A DNA stretch of 64,000 nt from the NCBI GenBank assembly GCA_035529735.1, contig DATKWE010000114.1, forward strand, positions 1-64,000. The letters are read 5' to 3'. Made by a program: the position numbers and the translations under genes. The notes beneath the pieces were generated by a model. The model saw nothing but the letters and a program-made list of their open reading frames with translations, had not been told where the DNA came from and did no database searches. Shown here piece by piece: positions 1 through 7,326 of the stretch. The stretch comes from JAAXQD01 sp035529735. GTDB taxonomy: Bacteria; Desulfobacterota; Desulfobacteria; Desulfobacterales; UBA11574. How positions within the stretch are numbered: position 1 is the stretch's first letter; every line of letters begins with the position of its first letter.

Positions 1-60
1 GGGGATACCGAAAAGAATCGGTTCTGGAAGATTTTTATGGACCCGGGGAAGCCAGGGTGA
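1..60 (+). CDS. C-terminal end of a protein truncated by the window edge
   Basis: Frame 1 is open from the first base and ends at TGA 58-60, giving 19 residues (GDTEKNRFWKIFMDPGKPG). The Arg-Phe-Trp-Lys-Ile-Phe then Asp-Pro-Gly-Lys-Pro-Gly run looks like a real C-terminus rather than random translation, but it is too short to assign to a family. Most of the gene lies to the left of the window. Confidence 0.4.
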   Translation, partial: GDTEKNRFWKIFMDPGKPG

Positions 61-107
61 CGTATTGCAAGGTCTTAAAGTTGAAGCAGAGACAACAAGA
101 TGTAAAA

Positions 108-166
108 TTTAAAGTGCCTAAAGTGAACTAAAGTGCCTAAAATTAAGGCATTCTATCAATTTTAAT
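108..166. repeat. Dispersed repeat, AAAGTGCCTAAA family, copy 1
   Basis: About 38 bases (127-164) match the segment at 27738-27775 with few differences: AAAGTGCCTAAA, then TTAAGG, ATTCT and TCAATTTTA. The core word is duplicated locally. No coding capacity is seen. Confidence 0.6.
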
Positions 167-374
167 TACAATTGATTGCGCTGAAAGCGCATTCCTTAAC
201 CCTGGCCCAGACCGATCACCAATACTATACACTCAAAAAGTCATGTTTGTAATAGTCCATAAGTCAGGTCAATATATGAACGATTCGCACCAGGGCGGGC
301 TTTAGCTCACTTTAAACTTTAGTTCACTTCAAACTCTTGTAGCGATTCTTCAGGCAGAGCCGAAGAACTCTGAC

Positions 375-424
375 TCCCGCAATGCGGGACAGGCAAGGCC
401 CATCGAAGATCCCGCATTGCGGGA
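375..424. repeat. Pair of GC-rich palindromes
   Basis: TCCCGCAATGCGGGA (375-389) and TCCCGCATTGCGGGA (410-424) are each self-complementary and also complementary to each other, so the segment can form two small hairpins or one larger one. There is no T-run, so it does not look like a standard terminator. Confidence 0.6.
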
Positions 425-429
425 AAGGA

Positions 430-449
430 CCAGGTTTTTCAGGACAAAA
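430..449 (+). repeat. CCAGGTTTTTCAGG word, copy 1
   Basis: CCAGGTTTTTCAGG followed by an AAAAT stretch. The same 14-mer with a similar tail occurs at 5442-5455. Both copies lie 24-33 bases upstream of a start codon (SDR here, tadA there), so this is either a shared regulatory element or a repeat boundary. Confidence 0.5.
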
Positions 450-466
450 TAAATAGGGTGAAACTC

Positions 467-1282
467 ATGAAAATCAAAGACAAAGTCGCTCTGGTTCTCG
501 GCGCGATAAAAGGGATCGGCAAAGGCATCGGGCTGGCCCTATCAAAGGAAGGGGCCAAGGTCGCTTTTAACTATTTTGACTGGGAAGAAAGTCTTGTTGA
601 ATTAAAACAAGACGTTGTCAAAACCGGCCAGGATCATCTGCTCATCAAAACAGATTTGCTCGAGAGCGAGAAAATTTCAGAACTTGTCAAAAAAGTCGTG
701 GATCATTTCGGCCGGCTCGACATTCTAATCAACAACATCGAACGGGGCGGATGGCCGGTGGTTCATGGACCGTATGTCCAGGAACAATGGGACCTTGAAC
801 TGGCCACCACCTTGCGTGCAAAAACATGGACGTTTGAATCCGCCCTCCCATATCTTAAAAAATCGGGGGAAGGCATGGTCATAAACCTTTCGTCCATTGC
901 TGCCATCGTGGGCCGGTCGGGTCCTGCCAGTTACATATTCAACGAAGGCTATGCATCGGCCAACCGCGGCGTTTCACTGTTGACCGAAACCTGGGCACGC
1001 ATGGGCGCACCGGAGGTGCGCGTCAATGAAATCATGCTCGGTTTTGTTGAAACCCGGCATGGGGAAAAAACCAGGGGCTGGGGCTTGCTCAGCGATGCAC
1101 AGAAAGCAGCGATTATTGACCATACCCTGCTCTTGCGTTCCGGCACCATAGCGGATGTGGTGAAGGCCGTTCTTTTTATTATAAAAGATGCGCCCTTTAT
1201 GACGGGAAGTGTTCTAAGGCTTGACGGCGGTTATGTTCTGGGTGGCGAAAAGGTTGCGCCAATGCCCAAAGGGGTGCTATAG
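467..1282 (+). CDS. SDR-family protein lacking the catalytic Lys
   Basis: Short-chain dehydrogenase/reductase fold, 271 aa from ATG 467, chosen because AGGGTG lies 6 bases upstream; an in-frame GTG at 458 is less likely. The Rossmann glycine motif is Gly12-x3-Gly16-x-Gly18, but the usual Thr before it is Leu. The NNAG motif is degenerate (Asn89-Asn90-Ile-Glu). Ser142-Ser143 sits where the catalytic Ser is expected. Neither candidate Tyr (156, 162) has Lys four residues later: one has Glu160, the other Asn166. The C-terminal Leu-Asp-Gly-Gly motif of FabG-like SDRs is kept. The protein may bind NAD(P) but lack classical SDR chemistry, or be an extended or divergent SDR. It stands alone between repeats, and its substrate is unknown. 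Confidence 0.8.
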   Translation: MKIKDKVALVLGAIKGIGKGIGLALSKEGAKVAFNYFDWEESLVELKQDVVKTGQDHLLIKTDLLESEKISELVKKVVDHFGRLDILINNIERGGWPVVHGPYVQEQWDLELATTLRAKTWTFESALPYLKKSGEGMVINLSSIAAIVGRSGPASYIFNEGYASANRGVSLLTETWARMGAPEVRVNEIMLGFVETRHGEKTRGWGLLSDAQKAAIIDHTLLLRSGTIADVVKAVLFIIKDAPFMTGSVLRLDGGYVLGGEKVAPMPKGVL

Positions 1283-1342
1283 GATCCTTTGAAAAAGGTC
1301 TCCTATAACATAGTTAGTTCTTTTTTAAAGCACTTCAAACGT

Positions 1343-1462
1343 GATAAGTTTGTAAAAAGTGAAACGTGAAATGTAAAACGACTACATTTAGTATATTAAG
1401 AGGCAATATTACACAACATATAGACTTTTCACGTTTAACTTTTTACTTTTTACGGAACTATC
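1343..1462. repeat. Imperfect palindromic repeat, CGTAAAAAGT family, copy 1
   Basis: The left arm (1343-1371, GATAAGTTTGTAAAAAGTGA then AACGTGAAA) is matched in inverse by the right arm (about 1427-1462, TTTCACGTTTAAC, then TTTTTACGGAACTATC). The interior ACTACATTTAGTATATT resembles 2419-2434. The flanks resemble the arms of the long hairpin at 11230-11407. It is a non-coding, MITE-like or REP-like element. Confidence 0.6.
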
Positions 1463-1518
1463 AAACGTTAATCGATGAAGGCATTTTTCAGGTTATCCGG
1501 GTTGGGAAGCTGTGTCGG

Positions 1519-2301
1519 TTACTTGAGTTTAAAATACGTTGATTGAATGCCCCGGACATAAAATTTCACCCACTCAAAACCGAACTTCATCAATTCCACA
1601 TCATCGGACCGCATTTTCTTTAAGATTTTGGATTTTACTTTATAGCGCTTTAAAAAGCTGCTCTTAAACAAAAAGTCACGGAATGGGTCCATATTGTAGG
1701 TGGCCATGAACGCCATCTTGGCCTTGGGGCCTTCCGTCCCCTGGGAACCCCAGGGATCCGTTTGGAACAAACGTCTCAATTCCGCCCATCGAGCGGTCAT
1801 TTTATTATACAAAACAGCATCTTGATCCTTGGTCCATGTTTTGGGGGTCCACTCTTTTTTTTCGTGCTGTCCCATACAGAAGTCCGGCGGTTTAAAAAAA
1901 TGAACCACCTCTGTTCGATTCCCCTCGACATCATAAAAAACCCCCTGTTCTACCGGAAAGGTACGACAGGTATCGGGACGATCCGGATACACCGAACAGC
2001 CGGACGCATTTAGAAACGGGCAGGTTTTTTCTTCATTTTCAGACATCCGCAAAAGTACATCGGGGAAAAAACCCGAAGGCCGCAAGACAATGTCGACATA
2101 TTTTTCCAGAAACTGATCCGAGTCGATATCCAGCCGCCGTTTCAGTCGGATAACGTCGTAGGGGTACAAAAAAAGATTGAGATTTCGGCAGCATCGATTA
2201 AAACAGTCAATCCCCGGGTAACAATGAAAATAAAAACTGTCTTTGGCTTCAAGCCTTCTGCCGGGTATTTTGTCGAAATCGTCGATATCTATATATTTCA
2301 T
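1519..2301 (-). CDS. YkgJ-family cysteine-cluster protein (260 aa)
   Basis: Putative zinc/iron-chelating protein of the YkgJ (CxxCxxxCC) family. The N-terminal cluster is Cys27, Cys33, Cys37-Cys38. A second set (Cys-Pro-Phe-Leu, Gly-Cys-Ser-Val-Tyr, Thr-Cys-Arg-Thr-Phe-Pro) lies near residues 93-113, as in the family, and a further Cys occurs in PDFCMG near residue 142. The C-terminal half, about 110 residues, is basic, has no recognised domain and is longer than in minimal family members. No signal peptide or membrane segment is seen, so it is probably cytoplasmic. A second YkgJ protein follows upstream on the same strand and a third sits in the integron cassette. The biochemical role of the family is poorly known. 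Confidence 0.85.
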   Translation of the reverse strand: MKYIDIDDFDKIPGRRLEAKDSFYFHCYPGIDCFNRCCRNLNLFLYPYDVIRLKRRLDIDSDQFLEKYVDIVLRPSGFFPDVLLRMSENEEKTCPFLNASGCSVYPDRPDTCRTFPVEQGVFYDVEGNRTEVVHFFKPPDFCMGQHEKKEWTPKTWTKDQDAVLYNKMTARWAELRRLFQTDPWGSQGTEGPKAKMAFMATYNMDPFRDFLFKSSFLKRYKVKSKILKKMRSDDVELMKFGFEWVKFYVRGIQSTYFKLK

Positions 2302-2631
2302 GCTTCACCCAACGAATCATGATCCATTATATTTAATCCTTGAACCATAGATGTGTTTTCCCAGAACCCCCGGATTGCTTTTGCAAGTAAAACGTGAAAC
2401 GTAAAAAACAAAAAGTTACTACAATCAGTATATTGATCATTTAGGAATGTTATGGATGCACTCAACGAAATTTCAAAGAATTTCTTGCCCACCATTCACC
2501 CTTCACCTTTGACCTTTAACCTTTTACTGTTAACATGTCCGGCATACGCCCTGTCCACTGAACCCCGAACCCTGACACCTGGCACCTGAAACCTGAAACC
2601 TACCCCCCGACCCCTGACACCCCTTTGACCA
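2302..2631. other. Spacer between two YkgJ genes; repeat-derived
   Basis: No credible gene. AACGTGAAACGTAAAA, then CTACAATCAGTATATT (2391-2434), repeats the interior of the element at 1363-1397. The rest is an unusual pyrimidine-rich run of degenerate short units (ACCTTTGACC, CCTGACACC, CCTGAAACC) from about 2500 to 2635. The simple-sequence character suggests decayed repeat elements. Confidence 0.5.
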
Positions 2632-3258
2632 TCACCCATGACCGTATGTTTTTATCATCTGAGCAACCGTCATCTTGATCTTTATCGGCATACCCAGAGC
2701 TTGCCTGAGTTCCTTTTCCAGCCCTGCCATTTCCAGATAAAACGGCGTTCGGTCAAACTTAAAATGCTGTTTCCCACGGAATTGTCTCGTGAAAGCGTCG
2801 CAACCCGAGGCCTGCAGCAATCCCTCGCCGGGTCTCTGAAGTTCGTGGGGAATGCCGTGCAATCTGCATATCATGGGCCGGTAAGCATAAAGGAGGCAGA
2901 CGCTGTCAACACACAGCGGGCACATCAATCGCACCGAAACGCCTTCTGCATCGGCACGATCGGTTTTCCGGCAAACATCCAAGGCCCTGCGCTTTATCTC
3001 AGCCCGTTTTTCACCATCAAGGTTATTGAGGCCTTCAAGAATATACAGGTATTCCAAAAGGGTATAATGATAGAAACGGGTGAAGCAGCAATTGTCCTCG
3101 CACCCCGTACAGTTGAAACCATAACCATCCGCCGCCGCCTGGTATTTTCGATCCATGGCTGCATAGATTATTTTTAACCGGTCCAAAAAAGGGGAATAGG
3201 TGTTATGGCCGAATCCGGCCAACAGATCATGGATATGGATAGGGTGGCGTGGGTTCAT
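2632..3258 (-). CDS. YkgJ-family cysteine-cluster protein (208 aa)
   Basis: Second YkgJ-family protein with the signature Cys50-x2-Cys53-x3-Cys57-Cys58 and downstream cysteines in the Arg-Leu-Met-Cys-Pro-Leu-Cys, Ser-Val-Cys-Leu-Leu-Tyr and Ile-Cys-Arg-Leu-His-Gly stretches, consistent with a zinc/iron-chelating fold. It starts 18 bases downstream of the dgt stop on the same strand, so it is probably co-transcribed with dgt. Its sequence is quite different from the 260-aa neighbour, so they are not recent duplicates. Function unknown. A 179-codon reading frame antisense to it is a shadow. Confidence 0.85.
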   Translation of the reverse strand: MNPRHPIHIHDLLAGFGHNTYSPFLDRLKIIYAAMDRKYQAAADGYGFNCTGCEDNCCFTRFYHYTLLEYLYILEGLNNLDGEKRAEIKRRALDVCRKTDRADAEGVSVRLMCPLCVDSVCLLYAYRPMICRLHGIPHELQRPGEGLLQASGCDAFTRQFRGKQHFKFDRTPFYLEMAGLEKELRQALGMPIKIKMTVAQMIKTYGHG

Positions 3259-3276
3259 ATATCGACCTTCATCGGG

Positions 3277-4350
3277 TTAAAACTGCGGCGAGGGGAAAAA
3301 GATTTTTTTGTAAAGGTTCAACGCATCTCGATCTGTCATGCTGGCAATGAAATCACAAACGATCCTTTCGATGGGTAGCCGGTTGTGATAACAATCGGCC
3401 ATCTGCATATCTTCAAGACTTTTCTGAAGCATCTTTTCATTCTGCAAGAAAAAGGCGTAAAGTTCGGACAAAATCTTTTTGGCTTTTACAAATTCTTTGT
3501 GCACTCGCGGTGAACGATAGACCATTTCATAAAGAAACTCTCTCAATACGGTCATGCTGGAATATACCCGATCGCTCATCTCCAGACACAGTTTGCCATC
3601 GCGAACACAGGTCGAAAATACCAGATCTTTTATCATGGTGTTGGCGCGTTCCGAATGGGTGCGTCCAAGAATTTTTATACACGAATCCGGAATCTGTTGG
3701 AAGGTGACCACGCCGCTTCTTACGGCATCATCCAGATCATGATTAAGATATGCCATAATATCGGCGATCCGAACAATATTTCCTTCGGTGGTGCAGGCCT
3801 CCTCGGCGGGATCATCCGGCATAATCTTTCCATACCCCTTGGAATGCCTTAAAATTCCGTCGCGCACCTCATAGGTCAGATTCAGTCCCCGACCGTTTTT
3901 CTCCAGAACATCCACCACACGCAGGCTCTGCTCTTTGTGTGAAAAATCGGGGGAAAATATTTCTTTGAGAACCGTTTCGCCGCCATGACCAAACGGCGTA
4001 TGCCCCAGGTCATGACCCAACGCGATGGCTTCGGCCAGATCCTCGTTAAGACGCATGGCGCGGGCGATGGTTCTCGCAATTTCAGCCACTTCAAGCGTAT
4101 GGGTCAGGCGGGTCCGATACTCGTCGCCCAAAGGGGATAGGAAAACCTGGGTCTTATATTTTAACCGTCTGAAAGCATTGGAATATACAATTCGATCCCT
4201 GTCCACCTGAAAAACGGTTCGGATGGGACAGAGGTCTTCTTTTGTCATACGGCCCCGGGATTCGGCGCTCACACATCCAAAAGGAGAAATAAAACTTTTT
4301 TCACGTTTTTCAAAATCTTCGCGGATACTCATAACCGGACACTTATCCAT
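3277..4350 (-). CDS. dgt: dGTPase (dGTP triphosphohydrolase)
   Basis: Hydrolyses dGTP, and often other dNTPs, to deoxynucleoside plus triphosphate, acting in dNTP pool control. This is an HD-domain protein of 357 aa, the size of the bacterial dGTPase-like type 2 subfamily. Metal ligands are visible: His84 in the RLTHTLEV motif, His113-Asp114 in LGHDLGHTPFGHGGE, and a later Asp in the YLNHDLDDA stretch. The RRLKYKTQVF segment before the HD region is typical. ATG 4350 or ATG 4332 could be the start; neither has a strong ribosome site. The upstream leader (4351-4590) is GC-rich and structured. Downstream lies a YkgJ gene 18 bases away. Confidence 0.92.
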   Translation of the reverse strand: MDKCPVMSIREDFEKREKSFISPFGCVSAESRGRMTKEDLCPIRTVFQVDRDRIVYSNAFRRLKYKTQVFLSPLGDEYRTRLTHTLEVAEIARTIARAMRLNEDLAEAIALGHDLGHTPFGHGGETVLKEIFSPDFSHKEQSLRVVDVLEKNGRGLNLTYEVRDGILRHSKGYGKIMPDDPAEEACTTEGNIVRIADIMAYLNHDLDDAVRSGVVTFQQIPDSCIKILGRTHSERANTMIKDLVFSTCVRDGKLCLEMSDRVYSSMTVLREFLYEMVYRSPRVHKEFVKAKKILSELYAFFLQNEKMLQKSLEDMQMADCYHNRLPIERIVCDFIASMTDRDALNLYKKIFFPSPQF

Positions 4351-4633
4351 AGGAAAATTAAATTGTAAAGAAATATTTGACGCTTTACATCCTGAAGATC
4401 TTATTTTATGCTTTTCTGATCGATTGTATTTTTTTGCATTTTATGCAAATTGTGATGTTTTATTATCCCCCCGCTTTGCAGACGACAACCTTCTGTTTTC
4501 CGGTCCCCTGCCCCGTGAAATAGGGAGACTGTTCCTTCGGGGCCGCGGGAAAACACAAAAGATTTTCTATTCTCTGCGGTGGGCATAAAACTTTTCTATA
4601 ACTCCATTACCGTTTGGCACCCATCAATCCGGG
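4351..4633 (-). other. Divergent spacer with a structured GC-rich segment
   Basis: This lies between divergent dgt and the HSDR_N gene. On the minus strand, 4485-4560 carries complementary blocks (GGCCCCG with CGGGGC; GTCTCCC with GGGGAC) and then AT-rich DNA up to dgt. It could be a dgt leader structure or a small RNA. No known riboswitch consensus was recognised; the cobalamin riboswitch core was looked for and not found. Confidence 0.3.
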
Positions 4634-5215
4634 TTGGAAAGGTTCAATAACGCGTTGAAAGAGACCCAAGGGCATCACCTCGTTCTCGGTGAACTGATCG
4701 ATTTTGTTACCGGTGAAAAAATTCCGGACACCCATGATGAAAGATACCGGCAGCAACTGGCTCGCATGCTGGTGGCGCATAAAGGATACCTCAAAAACCA
4801 GATCCAGCCCCGTTTCGAACTCCGGGTAGCGGCTGAAAATAAACAAGCGATTTTGAAGATCGACTTTGTTGTTAACCTTTCCGAAAGGATCTGCATGATC
4901 ATAAAATACGGCCCCGGCTCTCTGGTTACCCGGCATCGACCCGCATTGGCGGCATCGAGACTCGTGGCACCGTATCAGGTTCCGGTTGCGGTGGTTACAA
5001 ACGGCAAGGATGCAGACATTATTGAGGGCGCGACAGGCAACATCATTTCATCCGGTCTCGAATCGATACCCGCCAAAGCCGAACTTGTCCAACGGGTTGA
5101 AAAAACAGACTTTGATCTAATATCGGCAAAACAGGCTGAAATGGAATCGAGAATCCTTTATGCCTTTGAAGTCGATGGGAGCTGTCCGTGTGATGATTCC
5201 ATATGCATTTTGTAA
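4634..5215 (+). CDS. HSDR_N-like (type I restriction R N-terminal) domain protein
   Basis: 193 aa, essentially one domain of the HsdR N-terminal type (PD-(D/E)xK nuclease fold). Visible landmarks are the early HDERYRQQLARMLV helix, the LKIDFVV strand with the expected Asp, the RICMIIKYGPGS strand, and the VPVAVVTNGKDADI segment that matches the TNG motif. The acid of the (D/E)-x-Lys motif is absent (Ile-Ile-Lys), so hydrolysis may be lost or use another residue. Cysteines are concentrated at the C-terminus (Cys-Pro-Cys-Asp-Asp-Ser-Ile-Cys). No hsdM, hsdS or helicase domain is nearby, so this is not a restriction system. It is a stand-alone protein of unknown function. Confidence 0.75.
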   Translation: MERFNNALKETQGHHLVLGELIDFVTGEKIPDTHDERYRQQLARMLVAHKGYLKNQIQPRFELRVAAENKQAILKIDFVVNLSERICMIIKYGPGSLVTRHRPALAASRLVAPYQVPVAVVTNGKDADIIEGATGNIISSGLESIPAKAELVQRVEKTDFDLISAKQAEMESRILYAFEVDGSCPCDDSICIL

Positions 5216-5487
5216 GCAAAGCCCGGCCCAGAGTGGATTTGCTTTTTTGAAAGTTCACTGACTTATTGAAATTCCAAATAACAAATCCCAAAAAACAATC
5301 GCTTTGAAACGGTTTGGAATTTGGAATTTGAGATTTATTTGTAATTTGGTGCTTGGGATTTGTGATTTAAGACACCAAATTCCAAGACATCGTCGGAGTG
5401 CTCTGACCCTCGATGCTCGGGTTCTTCGACGGACCCAAGAACCAGGTTTTTCAGGGTAAAATCAATATTTAAATATTGGCTTATCTT
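5216..5487. other. Spacer with AT-rich self-complementary repeat
   Basis: No gene. The stretch 5265-5400 is built from variants of AAATTCCAAAT and AACAAATCCCAA with their inverse (TTTGGAATTTGGAATTTG, CTTGGGATTTGTG), giving a long imperfect palindrome. It is followed by the CGATGCTCGGGTTCTTCGACGG segment and the CCAGGTTTTTCAGG word at 5442. Confidence 0.55.
5442..5464 (+). repeat. CCAGGTTTTTCAGG word, copy 2
   Basis: Second copy of the 14-mer found at 430-443, again followed by an AAAAT stretch and again just upstream of a start codon. Confidence 0.5.
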
Positions 5488-5991
5488 ATGGACTATGAAT
5501 ATTTCATGAAAAAGGCTTTAAACCAGGCAAGAAGCGCCTTATCCGCCGGAGAATTCCCGGTAGGATGTGTGGTGGTCCATGAAGACCGGATTCTGACAAC
5601 CGGTGCCCGAAAGGGTACCGCCGGAAATATCCCCAATGAGATCGACCATGCAGAAATGATTGCATTAAAGCGTCTGGCCGATTTGGATATCAATAGGGAT
5701 AATAAGAGAATCGTCCTTTTCACCACACTGGAGCCCTGTCTCATGTGCCTGGGGGCTCTGATTTTAAGCGGTATCAGCGAAATTGTTTATGCTTACGAAG
5801 ACGTCATGGGCGGCGGCTTGAGCTGCGATTTGAAAAATTTGATGCCGCTTTACAAAAACAGTCGAATCTCGTTTGTTCCGAACATCTTACGAAAAGAGAG
5901 CCTGGAACTTTTCCAGGCGTTTTTTAATAATGCTGAAAATTCTTACTGGCAAGGAAGCCTTTTAGCAGACTACACACGCAGGCAACCATGA
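5488..5991 (+). CDS. tadA: tRNA-specific adenosine deaminase-like (nucleoside deaminase)
   Basis: Cytidine/deoxycytidylate deaminase-fold zinc enzyme, 167 aa from ATG 5488 (a TTG four codons earlier is less likely). The zinc and catalytic signature is complete: His54-Ala-Glu56, and Pro83-Cys84-Leu-Met-Cys87. TadA converts A34 of tRNA-Arg(ACG) to inosine. The C-terminal part is longer and more divergent than in E. coli TadA (GGLSCDLKNL rather than the usual GAAGS loop), so a guanine- or other-nucleoside deaminase cannot be excluded. It is a single gene followed by a small hairpin and T-rich tail. Confidence 0.75.
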   Translation: MDYEYFMKKALNQARSALSAGEFPVGCVVVHEDRILTTGARKGTAGNIPNEIDHAEMIALKRLADLDINRDNKRIVLFTTLEPCLMCLGALILSGISEIVYAYEDVMGGGLSCDLKNLMPLYKNSRISFVPNILRKESLELFQAFFNNAENSYWQGSLLADYTRRQP

Positions 5992-6030
5992 CGTCCCGGA
6001 AATCTTATCGGCCTGAAGCGGAAAATGACA

Positions 6031-6056
6031 CGCCGTTTGACGGCGATTTATTTATG
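6031..6056 (+). terminator. Possible intrinsic terminator after tadA
   Basis: CGCCGT-TTG-ACGGCG forms a perfect 6-bp stem with a 3-base loop, followed by ATTTATTTAT. The tail is interrupted by A, so the signal is moderate. Confidence 0.45.
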
Positions 6057-6349
6057 CCGTCTGCATGAAAGAACGCATTTAATTTTCATAGGATCCATCA
6101 CGCCCAGCCGTCCATGAATCCAATTTTCAACACGCCATTATTCCAACACACCGGTTGAGGAGCGAAACGGAGACGACTTGGTTTTATTTTCTTGCATTTT
6201 TTTCTTGCATTTATTAGTGTTCTTATATATTTCAGACTTCACTTCATGTTCGCGACGCTTTACATGGGATATCTTTAAAAAATAGAGGGTTCTCCCGCGA
6301 TTACGTGTGAGTGAAAACGGCAACAATTTATGGCTTAGGAGGTGTGGGT
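6057..6349. other. Spacer upstream of infC
   Basis: No gene. It holds a duplicated TTGCATTT motif (about 6192-6212) followed by a TATATAT stretch near 6224 that could be the infC promoter, and an SD sequence just before the infC start. thrS, the usual infC neighbour, is absent here. Confidence 0.4.
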
Positions 6350-6895
6350 ATAGCTATTTCGAAACGTACAAATCGGACAAACAGATCAAACCGAATCAAC
6401 ATCAACAGAAATATTAGGGCAAAAGAGGTCAGGGTCATAGATCCTGACGGCAACCAGATCGGCGTTATACCGACTTACAAAGCAATTGCTGTTGCCAACG
6501 ATTTCGGCCTTGATCTGGTGGAAATTTCACCGAATGCTGATCCTCCTGTTTGCAAAATCATGGATTACGGCCGGTACAAATATGAGCTGACCAAGAAAAA
6601 ACAGGAGGCCAAAAAGAAACAATCCACAGTTCAGCTCAAAGAGATAAAGGTGCGTCCAAAGACGGGTGACCACGACCTTAATACAAAAATCAACCATATC
6701 AAAAAGTTCATCGATAGAAAGGACAAAGTCAAGGTAACCGTCATTTTCAGGGGCCGAGAAATTACACTCACCCAGCAGGGCCGAACTCTGCTCGAAAAGA
6801 TTGTTCAGGAAACAGAAGAGATTGCAACGGTTGAACAGCATCCCAAATTTGAAGGCCGCACCATGGTGATGGTCCTGGCACCGAAACCCGCATAA
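6350..6895 (+). CDS. infC: Translation initiation factor IF-3
   Basis: Binds the 30S subunit, prevents premature 50S joining and checks initiator tRNA and start codon. 181 aa if started at ATA 6350. No ATG exists near the family's conserved N-terminus (the NRINI-N-RNIRAKEVRVI stretch). The only good SD, TTAGGAGGTG (6335-6344), ends 7 bases before ATA 6350 and 13 before ATT 6356, while GTG 6344 overlaps the SD. Rare AUU or AUA starts are a known infC feature that allows IF-3 autoregulation. The N-domain, the PPVCKIMDYG motif, the linker and the C-domain (FRGREITLTQQG, GRTMVMVLAP) are intact. Followed by rpmI and rplT. Confidence 0.95.
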   Translation: MAISKRTNRTNRSNRININRNIRAKEVRVIDPDGNQIGVIPTYKAIAVANDFGLDLVEISPNADPPVCKIMDYGRYKYELTKKKQEAKKKQSTVQLKEIKVRPKTGDHDLNTKINHIKKFIDRKDKVKVTVIFRGREITLTQQGRTLLEKIVQETEEIATVEQHPKFEGRTMVMVLAPKPA

Positions 6896-6908
6896 AAATA
6901 ATTGTGTC

Positions 6909-6937
6909 TTGACAACCCGTTATTGCAAATAATAAAA
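6909..6937 (+). promoter_or_regulatory. Possible rpmI-rplT promoter
   Basis: TTGACA at 6909-6914 with ATAAAA at 6932-6937, spacing 17. It lies in the 200-base infC-rpmI spacer, so ribosomal protein genes may have their own promoter in addition to readthrough. Confidence 0.4.
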
Positions 6938-6971
6938 ACCTGTTTATCATAGGGGGCGTCAGTTAACTATC

Positions 6972-7068
6972 GATGAATTCAACCGGTTGCGAATTCATCA
7001 TCAATGTTTAATATATACTGTTTATGCAGATGGCGTGGACTGGAATCTGTCTATGGTTCACGCCATCT
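6972..7068 (+). promoter_or_regulatory. Two stem-loops in the rpmI leader (candidate L20 autoregulatory site)
   Basis: GATGAATTC (6972-6980) pairs exactly with GAATTCATC (6991-6999). AGATGGCGTG (7028-7037) pairs exactly with CACGCCATCT (7059-7068). Leader structures bound by ribosomal protein L20 upstream of rpmI-rplT are known in other bacteria. Here only the position and the hairpins are seen, so the L20 role is inferred. Confidence 0.45.
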
Positions 7069-7097
7069 ATGTTTGAATCATCGGAGAGGATAAAAAA

Positions 7098-7295
7098 ATG
7101 CCAAAAATAAAAACAAATCGAGCCGCCGCAAAGCGTTTTAAAAAAACAGGAACCGGAAAATTCGTTTTTTCGAAATCACATGCAAGTCATATTTTAACCA
7201 AAAAAACTACAAAGCGTAAACGTGGTTTAAGGAAAAGCCGAATCGTTGACAAAGACAATATGAAGGCCCTCAAGCTGTTACTCCCCAATGGGTAA
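7098..7295 (+). CDS. rpmI: 50S ribosomal protein bL35
   Basis: 65 aa, highly basic, with the family start MPKIKTNRAAAKRFKKTGTG and the KKTTKRKRGLRKS segment. Small protein of the large ribosomal subunit. GGAGAGGAT lies 8-10 bases before the ATG. rplT follows after 31 bases. Confidence 0.97.
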   Translation: MPKIKTNRAAAKRFKKTGTGKFVFSKSHASHILTKKTTKRKRGLRKSRIVDKDNMKALKLLLPNG

Positions 7296-7326
7296 CTGAT
7301 CTGGAATAACGTTTAGGAGAAAATTT

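Larger units (their letters stand above)
61..466. other. Intergenic spacer rich in repeats
   Basis: No gene is seen. The spacer holds two copies of an AAAGTGCCTAAA word (111-140), a motif that recurs at about 27740, two near-identical palindromes built on CCCGCAATGCGGG (375-389 and 410-424), and a CCAGGTTTTTCAGG word (430-443) that recurs upstream of tadA. The CACTTTAAACTTTAGTTCACTTC stretch near 307-330 is related in sequence to the AAAGTG words on the opposite strand, so the first part may be a degenerate palindromic repeat. Confidence 0.6.

Noticed and set aside
2638..3177. 179-codon plus-strand ORF
   Set aside because: Antisense shadow of the 208-aa YkgJ gene.
4351..4590. Cobalamin or other known riboswitch upstream of dgt
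   Set aside because: The conserved cores of cobalamin, TPP, SAM, glycine and c-di-GMP riboswitches were looked for by eye and are not there.
4634..5215. Restriction-modification or defence island at the HSDR_N gene
   Set aside because: No methylase, specificity or helicase genes are nearby, and the nuclease motif is incomplete.
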